64,000 nucleotides of DNA, taken from contig NZ_JAFCME010000002.1 of assembly GCF_018130065.1 (NCBI RefSeq), positions 124,001 to 188,000 of the forward strand, read 5' to 3'. The notes beneath the pieces were generated by a model. It was given only the letters and a program-made list of their open reading frames with translations. It had not been told where the DNA came from and did no database searches. Both the position numbers and the translations under genes were made by a program. The DNA comes from Bradyrhizobium sp. AUGA SZCCT0158. Its GTDB lineage: Bacteria; Pseudomonadota; Alphaproteobacteria; Rhizobiales; Xanthobacteraceae. Below, piece by piece: positions 52,848 to 60,392 of this stretch (the stretch's first letter is position 1; each line of letters begins with the position of its first letter).

Positions 52848-53774
52848 GTGCAGCTCTACCTTCCGATCGCCGACATTCCGGTCAATGTTTTCCTCATCCT
52901 GGCGATGGGTGCGGCGGTTGGTTTCGTCTCCGGCATGTTCGGCATCGGCGGCGGCTTCCTGATGACGCCGCTGTTGATCTTCGTCGGCATCGCGCCCGCG
53001 GTCGCGGTCGCCTCGGTCGCGAGCCACATCGCGGCTTCCTCCTTCTCGGGCGCGATATCCTATTGGAGGCGACGATCCATCGATCCCATTCTGGCGGTGG
53101 TCTTGTTGACCGGCGGCACCGTCGGGACGGCGCTCGGGGTCTGGACGTTTACGCTGCTACGCGCGCTCGGCCAGCTCGATCTCTTGATCGCGACGTCCTA
53201 CGTCATCCTGCTGACCACGGTCGGCGGGCTGATGTTCTGGGAAGGCCTGCGCGCGCTGCTGCGGGCCCGGCGCGGCGGTGCGGCGACGATACGCCGCCCC
53301 GGCAGCCATGGCTGGATTCACGGCCTGCCGCTGAAGATGCGTTTCAAGCGCTCGAAGATCTACCTGTCCGTGATCCCCGTCGTCGTGATCGGCCTGATCA
53401 TCGGCTTCATCGGCGCCGTCATGGGCATCGGCGGCGGCTTCATCCTGGTGCCGCTGATGATCTACGTGCTGCGGGTGCCGACTTCGACCGTGGTCGGCAC
53501 CTCGATGGTGCTGACGCTGGTGACGATGATATTCGCGACCCTGCTGCATGCGGTGACCAATCATCTGGTCGACGCGGTGTTGGCGCTGATCCTGATGATC
53601 GGCGGCGTGACCGGCGCCCAATTCGGCGCCCGCGCCGGCCAGAAGATCCGCGGCGAACATCTGCGGCTGCTGCTCGGGCTTCTGGTACTCGCCGTCGGTA
53701 TCCGCTTTGCCGTCGAACTGGTGATCCGGCCGGCCGATCTGTTCACGATCCGCGAAACGGGAGGCGGGGTATGA
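52848..53774 (+). CDS. TauE/SafE-family sulfite or organosulfonate exporter
   Basis: The product has 308 residues with about eight helices and the internal duplication of the family: GFVSGMFGIGGGFLMTPLLIF in the first half and GFIGAVMGIGGGFILVPLMIY in the second. The start is GTG 52848. Members export sulfite, sulfoacetate or related anions. The stop overlaps the start of the next gene by four bases, a pair often seen together. Confidence 0.9.
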   Translation: MQLYLPIADIPVNVFLILAMGAAVGFVSGMFGIGGGFLMTPLLIFVGIAPAVAVASVASHIAASSFSGAISYWRRRSIDPILAVVLLTGGTVGTALGVWTFTLLRALGQLDLLIATSYVILLTTVGGLMFWEGLRALLRARRGGAATIRRPGSHGWIHGLPLKMRFKRSKIYLSVIPVVVIGLIIGFIGAVMGIGGGFILVPLMIYVLRVPTSTVVGTSMVLTLVTMIFATLLHAVTNHLVDAVLALILMIGGVTGAQFGARAGQKIRGEHLRLLLGLLVLAVGIRFAVELVIRPADLFTIRETGGGV

Positions 53775-54556
53775 TCGCGCGCGCCTCGCTCATCGTGGCA
53801 AGTTTCGTGCTGGGCGCCGCACTCGCCAATTCGCCGGCATCCGCCGAGCGGCTGATCGTGTCGGTGTCGAACCACCGCGTCACGGTGACGCCGAATTATT
53901 CCGGCGAGGAACTGGTGCTGTTCGGCTCGGTCGAAAAGGACGCGCAGACGCCCGCCGGCCGCAACAATTACGATCTGGTCGTGACCGTCAGCGGCCCGCG
54001 CGCCGACATGGTGACACGGCGCAAGGAACGCAAATTCGGCATCTGGATCAACACCGATTCCCGGCAGTTCCTCAAAGTGCCGACCTATCTGGCGCTGTTT
54101 TCCAACCGGCCGTTCGACGACATCGCTTCCCCCGAAGTGCAGCGCCGGCAGCAACTCGGGCTCAACAATGTCCTGCTGACCCAGCGCGTCGGTCCTGATT
54201 TTGCCGACGTCGTGCCCAACGATCCGTTCCGCAGCGCGTTCGTGCGGCTGCGCACCCAGCACGGGCTTTATCGCGAAGAGCAATCGGCGGTGACGTTCCT
54301 GACGCCGACGCTGTTCCGCACGGGCATTCCGTTGCCGGGCGAAGTGCCGATCGGCACCTACGACGTCGAGATCAAGCTGTTTGCCGACGGCGCGCTGGTC
54401 ACGCGCACCGAAACCGCGTTCGAGATCGTCAAGGTCGGTTTCGAACAGTTCATCGCCAACGCTGCCCACAACAATGGTCTTGCCTATGGGCTGGTGACAG
54501 CTTTCATGGCGCTGATGACGGGCTGGATGGCATCGATTGTGTTCCGGAAGGATTAG
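53771..54556 (+). CDS. TIGR02186-type exported protein
   Basis: The product has 261 residues. A signal peptide (MIARASLIVASFVLGAALANSPASA) precedes a beta-rich domain with VTPNYSGEELVLFGSVE, VVTVSGPRADMVTRRKERKFGIWINTDS and YDVEIKLFADG, and a C-terminal membrane helix NGLAYGLVTAFMALMTGWMASIVF. The family is named TIGR02186; it is found beside TauE/SafE genes in alphaproteobacteria but its function is unknown. ATG 53771 overlaps the transporter stop (ATGA). Confidence 0.88.
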   Translation: MIARASLIVASFVLGAALANSPASAERLIVSVSNHRVTVTPNYSGEELVLFGSVEKDAQTPAGRNNYDLVVTVSGPRADMVTRRKERKFGIWINTDSRQFLKVPTYLALFSNRPFDDIASPEVQRRQQLGLNNVLLTQRVGPDFADVVPNDPFRSAFVRLRTQHGLYREEQSAVTFLTPTLFRTGIPLPGEVPIGTYDVEIKLFADGALVTRTETAFEIVKVGFEQFIANAAHNNGLAYGLVTAFMALMTGWMASIVFRKD

Positions 54557-54558
54557 AT

Positions 54559-54610
54559 GCGAATAGCGAATGGCGAGTAGCGAATAGACTATTCGCCATT
54601 CGCTATTCGC
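54559..54610. repeat. long perfect hairpin overlapping a gene end
   Basis: Arms GCGAATAGCGAATGGCG (54559-54575) and CGCCATTCGCTATTCGC (54594-54610) are perfect 17-bp inverted repeats with an 18-base loop holding further GCGAATAG copies. The Nramp-type stop codon (54603-54605, read on the minus strand) lies inside the right arm. It separates convergent genes and may stop transcription. Confidence 0.88.
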
Positions 54611-55958
54611 CCGCAAAAAACCCGATGCCCATCGCCAGCACGCTGAGCAGCATCGCCGCGGTCGACAGCCATCCGAGCCAATAGAGCGGGCCGCCGACGA
54701 CAAAGCGCCCCATCACGTCCCTGCGGCGCGCCATTAACATCAACAGCACCATCACGGGAACGGCGAGCACGCCGTTGATGACGGCGCTCCAGTACAGTGC
54801 CGAGATCGGATTGATCGGCGTGAAATTCAGCGCGATGCCGATGGCGGCCGACAGCGCCAGCACGGCATAGAACGCGGCGGCTTGCCTGGGCTTGCGGGCG
54901 AGCCCGACCGGCCATCGTCGCGCTTCGCCGACGGCGTAGGCGGCGGCGCCGGCCAGCACGGGGATCGCCAGTAATCCGGTGCCGACGATGCCGAGCGCGA
55001 AGATCGCTTCCGCGAAGGCGCCGGCGATCGGCCGCAGCGCTTCAGCCGCCTGCGCCGAGGACTGGATGTTGGTCTCGCCTGCGGCATTGAGCGTCGCCGC
55101 CGCGGTCACGATGATCGACAGCGCGATCAAATTCGAGAACGCCATGCCGACGATGGTATCGGCGCGGATCCGGTTGAATTCCTTCTGCGCGCCGTAATGC
55201 TTCTCGATCAGGGGTCGCTTGCGGGCGTCGACGCGCTGGTCCTCGGCTTCCTGCGAGGCCTGCCAGAAGAACAGATAGGGTGAAATAGTGGTACCGAGGA
55301 TCGCGACGATGGTGGTGAAGTAATCCGCGCTCCAGGTGATCTTCGGAATCAGAACGCCCGTGAGCGCTTCGCCCCACGACACCTTCGCGAATGCAAGCGC
55401 CGCGACATAGGCGAACAGGCTGAGCGTCAGCCATTTCAGCACCGCGACATAGCGCTTGTAATCGAGGAAGATTTGCGCTGCGACCGACACGACACCAAAG
55501 AACACGACATAGACGATGCCGTATCCGCCGATCAGGAGCTTGGTCGCGTCAGCCATGGCGCCGAGATCGGCCGCGATGTTGATGGTGTTGGCGATGAACA
55601 ACAGCGCCACCACGATGTTGAGCAGCGCTGGCGAATAGTGCCGGCAGACATTGCCCGATATGCCGTGCCCGGTGACGCGGCCGACCCGGGCGGAGATTTC
55701 CTGAATCGCCGCCATCAGCGGGAAAGTCAGCAGCATGGTCCAGCCGATGCCGTAACCAAGCTGCGCGCCGGCCTGGCTGTAAGTGCCGATCCCCGACGGA
55801 TCGTCGTCGGAGGCGCCGGTGATCAGGCCGGGGCCGAGCGCCTTTGCAACATTGCGGAGACGAAACGGCTGATGCGGCTCGGCACTGGTTGCCGGCCTGC
55901 TGCTACCGGCATCCTGGTGCGCTTGGCATTTTGAACTCGATCTGTTGCGATCTTCCAT
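54603..55958 (-). CDS. Nramp-related membrane transporter, non-canonical motifs
   Basis: The product has 451 residues and about 11 helices. Helix 1 reads ALGPGLITGASDDDPSGIGTYSQAGA, where classical manganese/iron Nramp has DPGN; helix 6 reads ILGTTISPYLFFWQASQEAED, where classical members have MPHN. So the metal-binding Asn, Met and His are replaced. This is the pattern of the divergent Nramp-like group, which includes proteins proposed to carry other cations such as magnesium. The last codons overlap a hairpin. ATG 55958 is chosen over TTG 55982. Confidence 0.85.
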   Translation of the reverse strand: MEDRNRSSSKCQAHQDAGSSRPATSAEPHQPFRLRNVAKALGPGLITGASDDDPSGIGTYSQAGAQLGYGIGWTMLLTFPLMAAIQEISARVGRVTGHGISGNVCRHYSPALLNIVVALLFIANTINIAADLGAMADATKLLIGGYGIVYVVFFGVVSVAAQIFLDYKRYVAVLKWLTLSLFAYVAALAFAKVSWGEALTGVLIPKITWSADYFTTIVAILGTTISPYLFFWQASQEAEDQRVDARKRPLIEKHYGAQKEFNRIRADTIVGMAFSNLIALSIIVTAAATLNAAGETNIQSSAQAAEALRPIAGAFAEAIFALGIVGTGLLAIPVLAGAAAYAVGEARRWPVGLARKPRQAAAFYAVLALSAAIGIALNFTPINPISALYWSAVINGVLAVPVMVLLMLMARRRDVMGRFVVGGPLYWLGWLSTAAMLLSVLAMGIGFFAGE

Positions 55959-56019
55959 GTGTGGATCCAGCCGCGGCGACAACGAACCGGACCGCGATCG
56001 GTTCCGACGCGGAACTGGC

Positions 56020-56802
56020 TTACGCTGGATGCAAGGATTCGATCACGGTCGTGACTCCCGGTTCGAGAATTCGTAACCGCGCTCCAAACCCCAGCGTATC
56101 GAAGGAGACGCGCAGATCGTTCGCGTTCTGGCGGAAATGCGCCCAGCCGTCGGTATGAACTGGCACGATCACCGCATCGGCAAACGCCCGCGCGGTCTCG
56201 ATCGTATCATTGGTGTCCATGGTGAGATGGAACGGCCCGCGGGTCTGCGCCGCGCCCGCGAACGGCAGCACCACGCCGGCCTTGAATCGCTTCGCGACGT
56301 CGGCGACGCCGTCGAACCAGACCGTGTCACCGCTGATATAGACCGGGCGGCTGCCTGATTTGTTCGACGCCACCACGAAGCCGATCACATCGCCCGACAA
56401 TGGCTCGATACCGGCCGGGCCGTGACGCGCGGGTGTCGCAGTAATCGTCAGCGAACGGCCGCTGCTGCCGGTCAGTTCGGTGACGTCCCATGGCGCAAAA
56501 CCTTCGGCGTTGCCGCCGAGCCGCTTCGCACCAGCCTCCGTCGTCAGCACACGCTTTGCCTTCTTGAGAAATTCGCGGCCGGAATGATCAAGATTGTCGG
56601 AATGCTGGTCGTGGCTAAGCAGCACGGCATCGACGTCACCGATCGTGTCTGCGGTCACCGCGGGACCAACCAGCTTTTCCAGCTTCACATGCGGCAATTG
56701 ATAGGCGCCGGGTGCATCGAAGGTCGGATCGGTGAGCAGGCGGAAGCCATCGATTTCAATTAGTGCGGTCGGGCCGCCGACCAGGGTGATGGATAGGGTC
56801 AT
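56020..56802 (-). CDS. MBL-fold metal-dependent hydrolase (UlaG-like)
   Basis: The product has 260 residues. It opens LSITLVGGPTALIEIDGFRLLTDPTFD, has LLSHDQHSDNLDHSGREFL as the metallo-beta-lactamase HxHxDH-like motif (here S-H-D-Q-H-S-D-N), then TPARHGPAGIEPLSGDVIGFVV, VYISGDTVWFDGV and VPVHTDGWAHF. The SHDQHSDN form is found in the UlaG/RomA-like branch. ATG 56802 overlaps the DMT exporter stop by four bases. The substrate is unknown. Confidence 0.88.
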   Translation of the reverse strand: MTLSITLVGGPTALIEIDGFRLLTDPTFDAPGAYQLPHVKLEKLVGPAVTADTIGDVDAVLLSHDQHSDNLDHSGREFLKKAKRVLTTEAGAKRLGGNAEGFAPWDVTELTGSSGRSLTITATPARHGPAGIEPLSGDVIGFVVASNKSGSRPVYISGDTVWFDGVADVAKRFKAGVVLPFAGAAQTRGPFHLTMDTNDTIETARAFADAVIVPVHTDGWAHFRQNANDLRVSFDTLGFGARLRILEPGVTTVIESLHPA

Positions 56803-57734
56803 GCCGCACTCCCTTGCGAAGCGGGAGCGGCCACCGCAGCGGGCCGCGTCACCAGATAAATCCCGAGCGCCACCGGAATGATCCCCAGCAGGTCGCGGAA
56901 TTCGACGTGCTCGCCGAGCACGAGGAAGGCGAACAGCATGCCGAGCGGCGGCATCAGGAAGTGATAGGCGCTGGCAGCGGTTGCGCCGCAAACCTTCAGC
57001 AGGTGAAACCACAACAAATAGGCCAGGATCGATCCGCCCAGCACCAGGAAGGCGAATGCGCCGAGCAGCCGCGCGCTCGGCACGATGTCGCTGACGCTGG
57101 AAAACGTGAAGGCGAAGGGCAGCAGCGCCAGTCCGCCGGCTAGATTCTGCACGCCATTGCCGACCCACAGGCTGCCCTTCGGCGCCAGCACCTTGAACAG
57201 GATGGTGCCGACCACGATCGAAGCCAATGAGGCCAGCGTATAGAGAATGCCGTGCCAGTCGTCGGTACCGACAGACATGCGGTGCCAGACGATGAAGCCG
57301 ACGCCTGATATGCCGAGCAAGAGTCCTGTCACCTTGCGCCAGGTCAGCGCCTCGCCGAGAAACACCGCGGCGGCGACAGCGGTGAACACCGGATTGGCGC
57401 TGACGATCAGCCCGCCGAGGCCGGCGGAAACGGTCTGGAGGCCGGTGTACCCCAGCCCGAGATAGAGCGCGTTGTTGGCGACGCCGAGTACCGCGAACAC
57501 GACCACGTCGCGCCAGCTGAGCTGCCATCCCTCGTTGCGAAATGCGGATATGCCGAGGATCAGGACGCCCGCGAGCGAAAACCGCGCCGTGAGCAGGATC
57601 AGCGGCGGACAACCGGTGACGCCGATCTTGCCGGCGACGAAGGCAAAGCTCCAGAGCAGGCAGAACAGCGTGATCGTGAGCGGCAGCCAATTGAAACCGG
57701 CGCGAGGAACGGGAATCGAGGGCGCGAGCGACAT
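56799..57734 (-). CDS. DMT/EamA-family exporter
   Basis: The product has 311 residues with ten helices in two EamA halves: LPLTITLFCLLWSFAFVAGKIGV at the start, YLGLGYTGLQTVSAGLGGLIVSANPVFTAVAAAVFLGEALTWRKVTGLLLGISGVGFIV in the first half, and the PPLGMLFAFLVLGEHVEFRDLLGIIPVALGIYLV end. Such proteins export amino acids or metabolites. An AAAGGAA site precedes ATG 57734. It is divergent from the LysR gene, which likely regulates it, and is coupled to the MBL hydrolase. Confidence 0.9.
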   Translation of the reverse strand: MSLAPSIPVPRAGFNWLPLTITLFCLLWSFAFVAGKIGVTGCPPLILLTARFSLAGVLILGISAFRNEGWQLSWRDVVVFAVLGVANNALYLGLGYTGLQTVSAGLGGLIVSANPVFTAVAAAVFLGEALTWRKVTGLLLGISGVGFIVWHRMSVGTDDWHGILYTLASLASIVVGTILFKVLAPKGSLWVGNGVQNLAGGLALLPFAFTFSSVSDIVPSARLLGAFAFLVLGGSILAYLLWFHLLKVCGATAASAYHFLMPPLGMLFAFLVLGEHVEFRDLLGIIPVALGIYLVTRPAAVAAPASQGSAA

Positions 57735-57861
57735 GGCAAGATTCCTTTGGAGAGTCTCCTTGGCCCATGATGTAGGCCCGCGCCTTGATATTTAGAAATT
57801 AAATGATAAACTTACATTCAGTGGATTTATGAATAGTCACTTCTGAGAAGCGAGACGAGCC
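57735..57861. promoter_or_regulatory. divergent promoter region with LysR-type box
   Basis: The 127-bp AT-rich gap between the exporter and LysR gene holds ATTTAGAAATTAAAT (57790-57804), an interrupted palindrome fitting the T-N11-A rule for LysR sites. Confidence 0.6.
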
Positions 57862-58731
57862 ATGGCCATGCTCGATCTGGAACTGCTGCGCAGCTTCGTC
57901 TCGGTGGTGGATTCCGGCGGCTTCACCCGCGCCGGCGAGCGCGTCCACCGCACCCAGTCGACCGTCAGCCAGCAGATCAAGCGGCTGGAGGAAGACGTCG
58001 GCCAGCCGTTGCTCAACCGGAGCGGCAAGGACGTCACGCCGACCGAAGCCGGCGAACGGCTGCTGTCCTATGCGCGGCGGCTGCTGTCGCTGGCGGAAGA
58101 GGCCCGCGATGTGCTGACGCGCCCCGGCAGTGAAGGCGCGATCCGGCTCGGCGTGCCCGAAGATTTTGCCGCCTATCGGCTCGCGAAATTGCTGGCGGCG
58201 TTTTCACGCTCGCATCCGCGGCTGCGGATGGATGTCCGCTCCGACCAGAGCACTTGCCTGAAGCGCGACCTCGAACGCGGCGAACTCGATCTGGCGCTGT
58301 TCAAGCGCGCCGCCGGCGAGAAAGTCGGCATCGCGGTGTGGCCCGAACGCGTGCACTGGGTCACCAGCAAGAGCCGGCCGCGCGATACCACGACGGGCTC
58401 GGTGCCGCTGATCGGCTTTCCCACCGGCTGCCTCTATCGCTCACGCGCGATCCACGCGCTGGAAAGCGCCGGCCGGCCCTGGCACATGGCCTACACGTCC
58501 TCCAGTCTCTCCGGCATCCAGGCCGCGGTTGCCGCCGGCATGGGCCTGAGCATTCTGTCCGAGATGGCGATCCAGGCCGACCACCGCGTGCTGACCGCGA
58601 AAGACGGCTTTGCGCCGATCGATCGTACGGAAGTCGCGCTGGTCGCCGCACCGGATGCCAGCCCCGCCACGTTGCGGCTCGCCGATCGGCTGGCGGAGTT
58701 TTGCAATACGGTGCAGGCAAAGGCGGCGTAG
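57862..58731 (+). CDS. LysR-family transcriptional regulator
   Basis: The product has 289 residues. The helix-turn-helix is at residues 4-62 (LDLELLRSFVSVVDSGGFTRAGERVHRTQSTVSQQIKRLEEDVGQPLL), followed by the type-2 periplasmic-binding-like effector domain with LGVPEDFAAYRLAKLLAAFSRSHPRLRM. It probably controls the divergent exporter, the usual LysR arrangement. The effector is unknown. Confidence 0.93.
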   Translation: MAMLDLELLRSFVSVVDSGGFTRAGERVHRTQSTVSQQIKRLEEDVGQPLLNRSGKDVTPTEAGERLLSYARRLLSLAEEARDVLTRPGSEGAIRLGVPEDFAAYRLAKLLAAFSRSHPRLRMDVRSDQSTCLKRDLERGELDLALFKRAAGEKVGIAVWPERVHWVTSKSRPRDTTTGSVPLIGFPTGCLYRSRAIHALESAGRPWHMAYTSSSLSGIQAAVAAGMGLSILSEMAIQADHRVLTAKDGFAPIDRTEVALVAAPDASPATLRLADRLAEFCNTVQAKAA

Positions 58732-58816
58732 CTCGCGGCGAACTCGGTGCGCTCCCTCCCCGCGTGCGGGTGTGGGCGTGCGCACCAAGTAATGCATGCC
58801 AAATGGTGCGTCGGGA

Positions 58817-59218
58817 TCAGTTCACCTTCATGTTGCCGGCGCCATCGACGTCGCTGGCAGGATTGTATCCGGAGTCGTGCAGGTTCTTGAGGTACACCCG
58901 CTGCGAGGGGACACCGGCCGGGGCAGAACCCCCGGCCATGGAAGCGTTGGCGTCGTGCGGGTGGCGGCGCTGCGTGCCAGCCACCCTGGCTCCGGCCCGT
59001 GCATTGTACCCACCGTTTTCAAAATTCGCAGTGCTCGCAGCTGCTGCGCCGCCCGGCTCCGCCATCATCTTGCTGGCGGGGGTTGGGACGCCTTTGTTCA
59101 GGTAATCGCGATCTGGATACATTGCGCAGTCCGTGCACTGCGCAAATGCCGCGGACGTCGCTGCGGATGTCAGAGCTATCGACATCGAGGATGCCGCAAT
59201 GAGCGTTTTGTAGTTCAT
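58817..59218 (-). CDS. exported protein, unknown
   Basis: The product has 133 residues with a signal peptide ending near AFAQCTDCAMYPDRDY, so the mature N terminus has a CTDC motif that could bind metal or form a disulfide. The rest is Ala/Gly-rich and low in structure (PGGAAAASTANFENGGYNARAGARVAGT), ending in KNLHDSGYNPASDVDGAGNMKVN. GGAG lies eight bases before ATG 59218. I do not recognise a family. Confidence 0.7.
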   Translation of the reverse strand: MNYKTLIAASSMSIALTSAATSAAFAQCTDCAMYPDRDYLNKGVPTPASKMMAEPGGAAAASTANFENGGYNARAGARVAGTQRRHPHDANASMAGGSAPAGVPSQRVYLKNLHDSGYNPASDVDGAGNMKVN

Positions 59219-59678
59219 GGTATTTGCTCCATGGTTAAGCGAGTCTCAGCTCGCCTTGATTTTGTAATCGACCTGTTGTCTCGGCGGGACAAGCCCGCTC
59301 TCCCGCTTAGGTCTTATGCGTTTTTCGAAACAGTCGATGGACATCGCCGACGCCCTTGGAGTCAGCACCAAGAATCCTCGTTAAGCGGAGGCGAAAGGCA
59401 GGAAATCCATGTGCGGCTGGCGATGCTTGGCGAAGAGCTGTTGCGCCGATCAACAATGACTCACCACATAGTGAATTAGCGCTGACTCACTATTTCAAAT
59501 CTGCGACTGCCGAAATCACGAACGTGTCAACCGTATTACGAAAAGGTAAGTTGGCTCGTATCAACGGTGAGCTACGATTCGCTCTCGTGAATTCGCATGA
59601 ACAATGTGCCGCGTCTCGCGGTTCACCTCATAGGAAACGAGAAAGCGGTCATAGAGCGACGGCAGCAGCATCGTTCTG
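59219..59678. other. gene-poor region with possible toxin remnant
   Basis: I see no intact gene. On the minus strand next to the pdeM stop, a 36-residue frame (about 59560-59670) begins MLLPSLYDRFLVSYEVNRET and resembles the C-terminal end of RelE/ParE-type toxins, but it lacks the rest. Around 59450-59500 there are direct repeats of GACTCAC. Confidence 0.35.
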
Positions 59679-60389
59679 TTAATAACACCGCGACGCTGCG
59701 ATCGCGTGCAGTCTGTTGTCGCCGAGCACGTGTGCCATCAGGCCCGGCGTCTGGAAGATTTTTGCAAACGCCGGATCGCGGATGCTGAGGCCGCCGGTAT
59801 AGGCGCCGAACGCCGGCATTACCGCGCGCTCGCCGTCGCAGGCAAAGCATCGCCGCTCCATCGAACGGCCACGGGTGGCGACGCGGGCCTTGGGATGCAG
59901 ATGGCCGGCGATTTCGCCGGCAGCGCCCGTTGGCTCATGGCGGAACATGATGTTGCCGATGGCGACTTCGCTGGCGACAACGCCGCCGAGATCGGACGGC
60001 AAGGCCGGATCGTGATTGCCTGATATCCAGATCCAGTCGCGCCGCGCCTGCATCGCAGACAGCGCGTCGCGATCGGGCGCCGACAGCCGCTCGTGGGCGT
60101 CGCGGTCATGAAAACTGTCGCCGAGCGCGATCACCATGCGCGGATCGTGCCGCGCGATCACGGCGGCTAGCCGGCTCAACGTCGCCACGGTGTCATAGGG
60201 TGGCAGCAGCACGCCGCGCGCGGCGAAGCTGGACCCTTTTTCGAGATGCAGGTCGGAAACGACGAGCAGGCGCTGTTCCTGCCAGAACAACGCGCCGGAG
60301 AGATCGGCGAGGAAGCTCACATCTGCGATCGAAACTTTCGAAAGCCGCGCCATTTGATCATCGTCCGAAGCTTGCGCCGCTGCCTTCAC
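59679..60389 (-). CDS. pdeM: ligase-associated DNA damage response endonuclease PdeM
   Basis: The product has 236 residues of the calcineurin-like phosphoesterase fold: LLVVSDLHLEKGSSFA, MVIALGDSFHD, WIWISGNHDPA and GEIAGHLHPKAR give the metal-binding D-x-H, GD, GNHD and GHxH motifs. In many bacteria it clusters with an Lhr-type helicase, an ATP-dependent ligase and an exonuclease; here the helicase is 3 bp upstream. Its DNA substrate is not settled. Confidence 0.93.
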   Translation of the reverse strand: MKAAAQASDDDQMARLSKVSIADVSFLADLSGALFWQEQRLLVVSDLHLEKGSSFAARGVLLPPYDTVATLSRLAAVIARHDPRMVIALGDSFHDRDAHERLSAPDRDALSAMQARRDWIWISGNHDPALPSDLGGVVASEVAIGNIMFRHEPTGAAGEIAGHLHPKARVATRGRSMERRCFACDGERAVMPAFGAYTGGLSIRDPAFAKIFQTPGLMAHVLGDNRLHAIAASRCY

Positions 60390-60392
60390 ATT

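Noticed and set aside
59560..59670. Possible RelE/ParE toxin
   Set aside because: Only about 36 residues of a C-terminal-like segment are visible with no antitoxin and no start region, so I list it only as a possible remnant.
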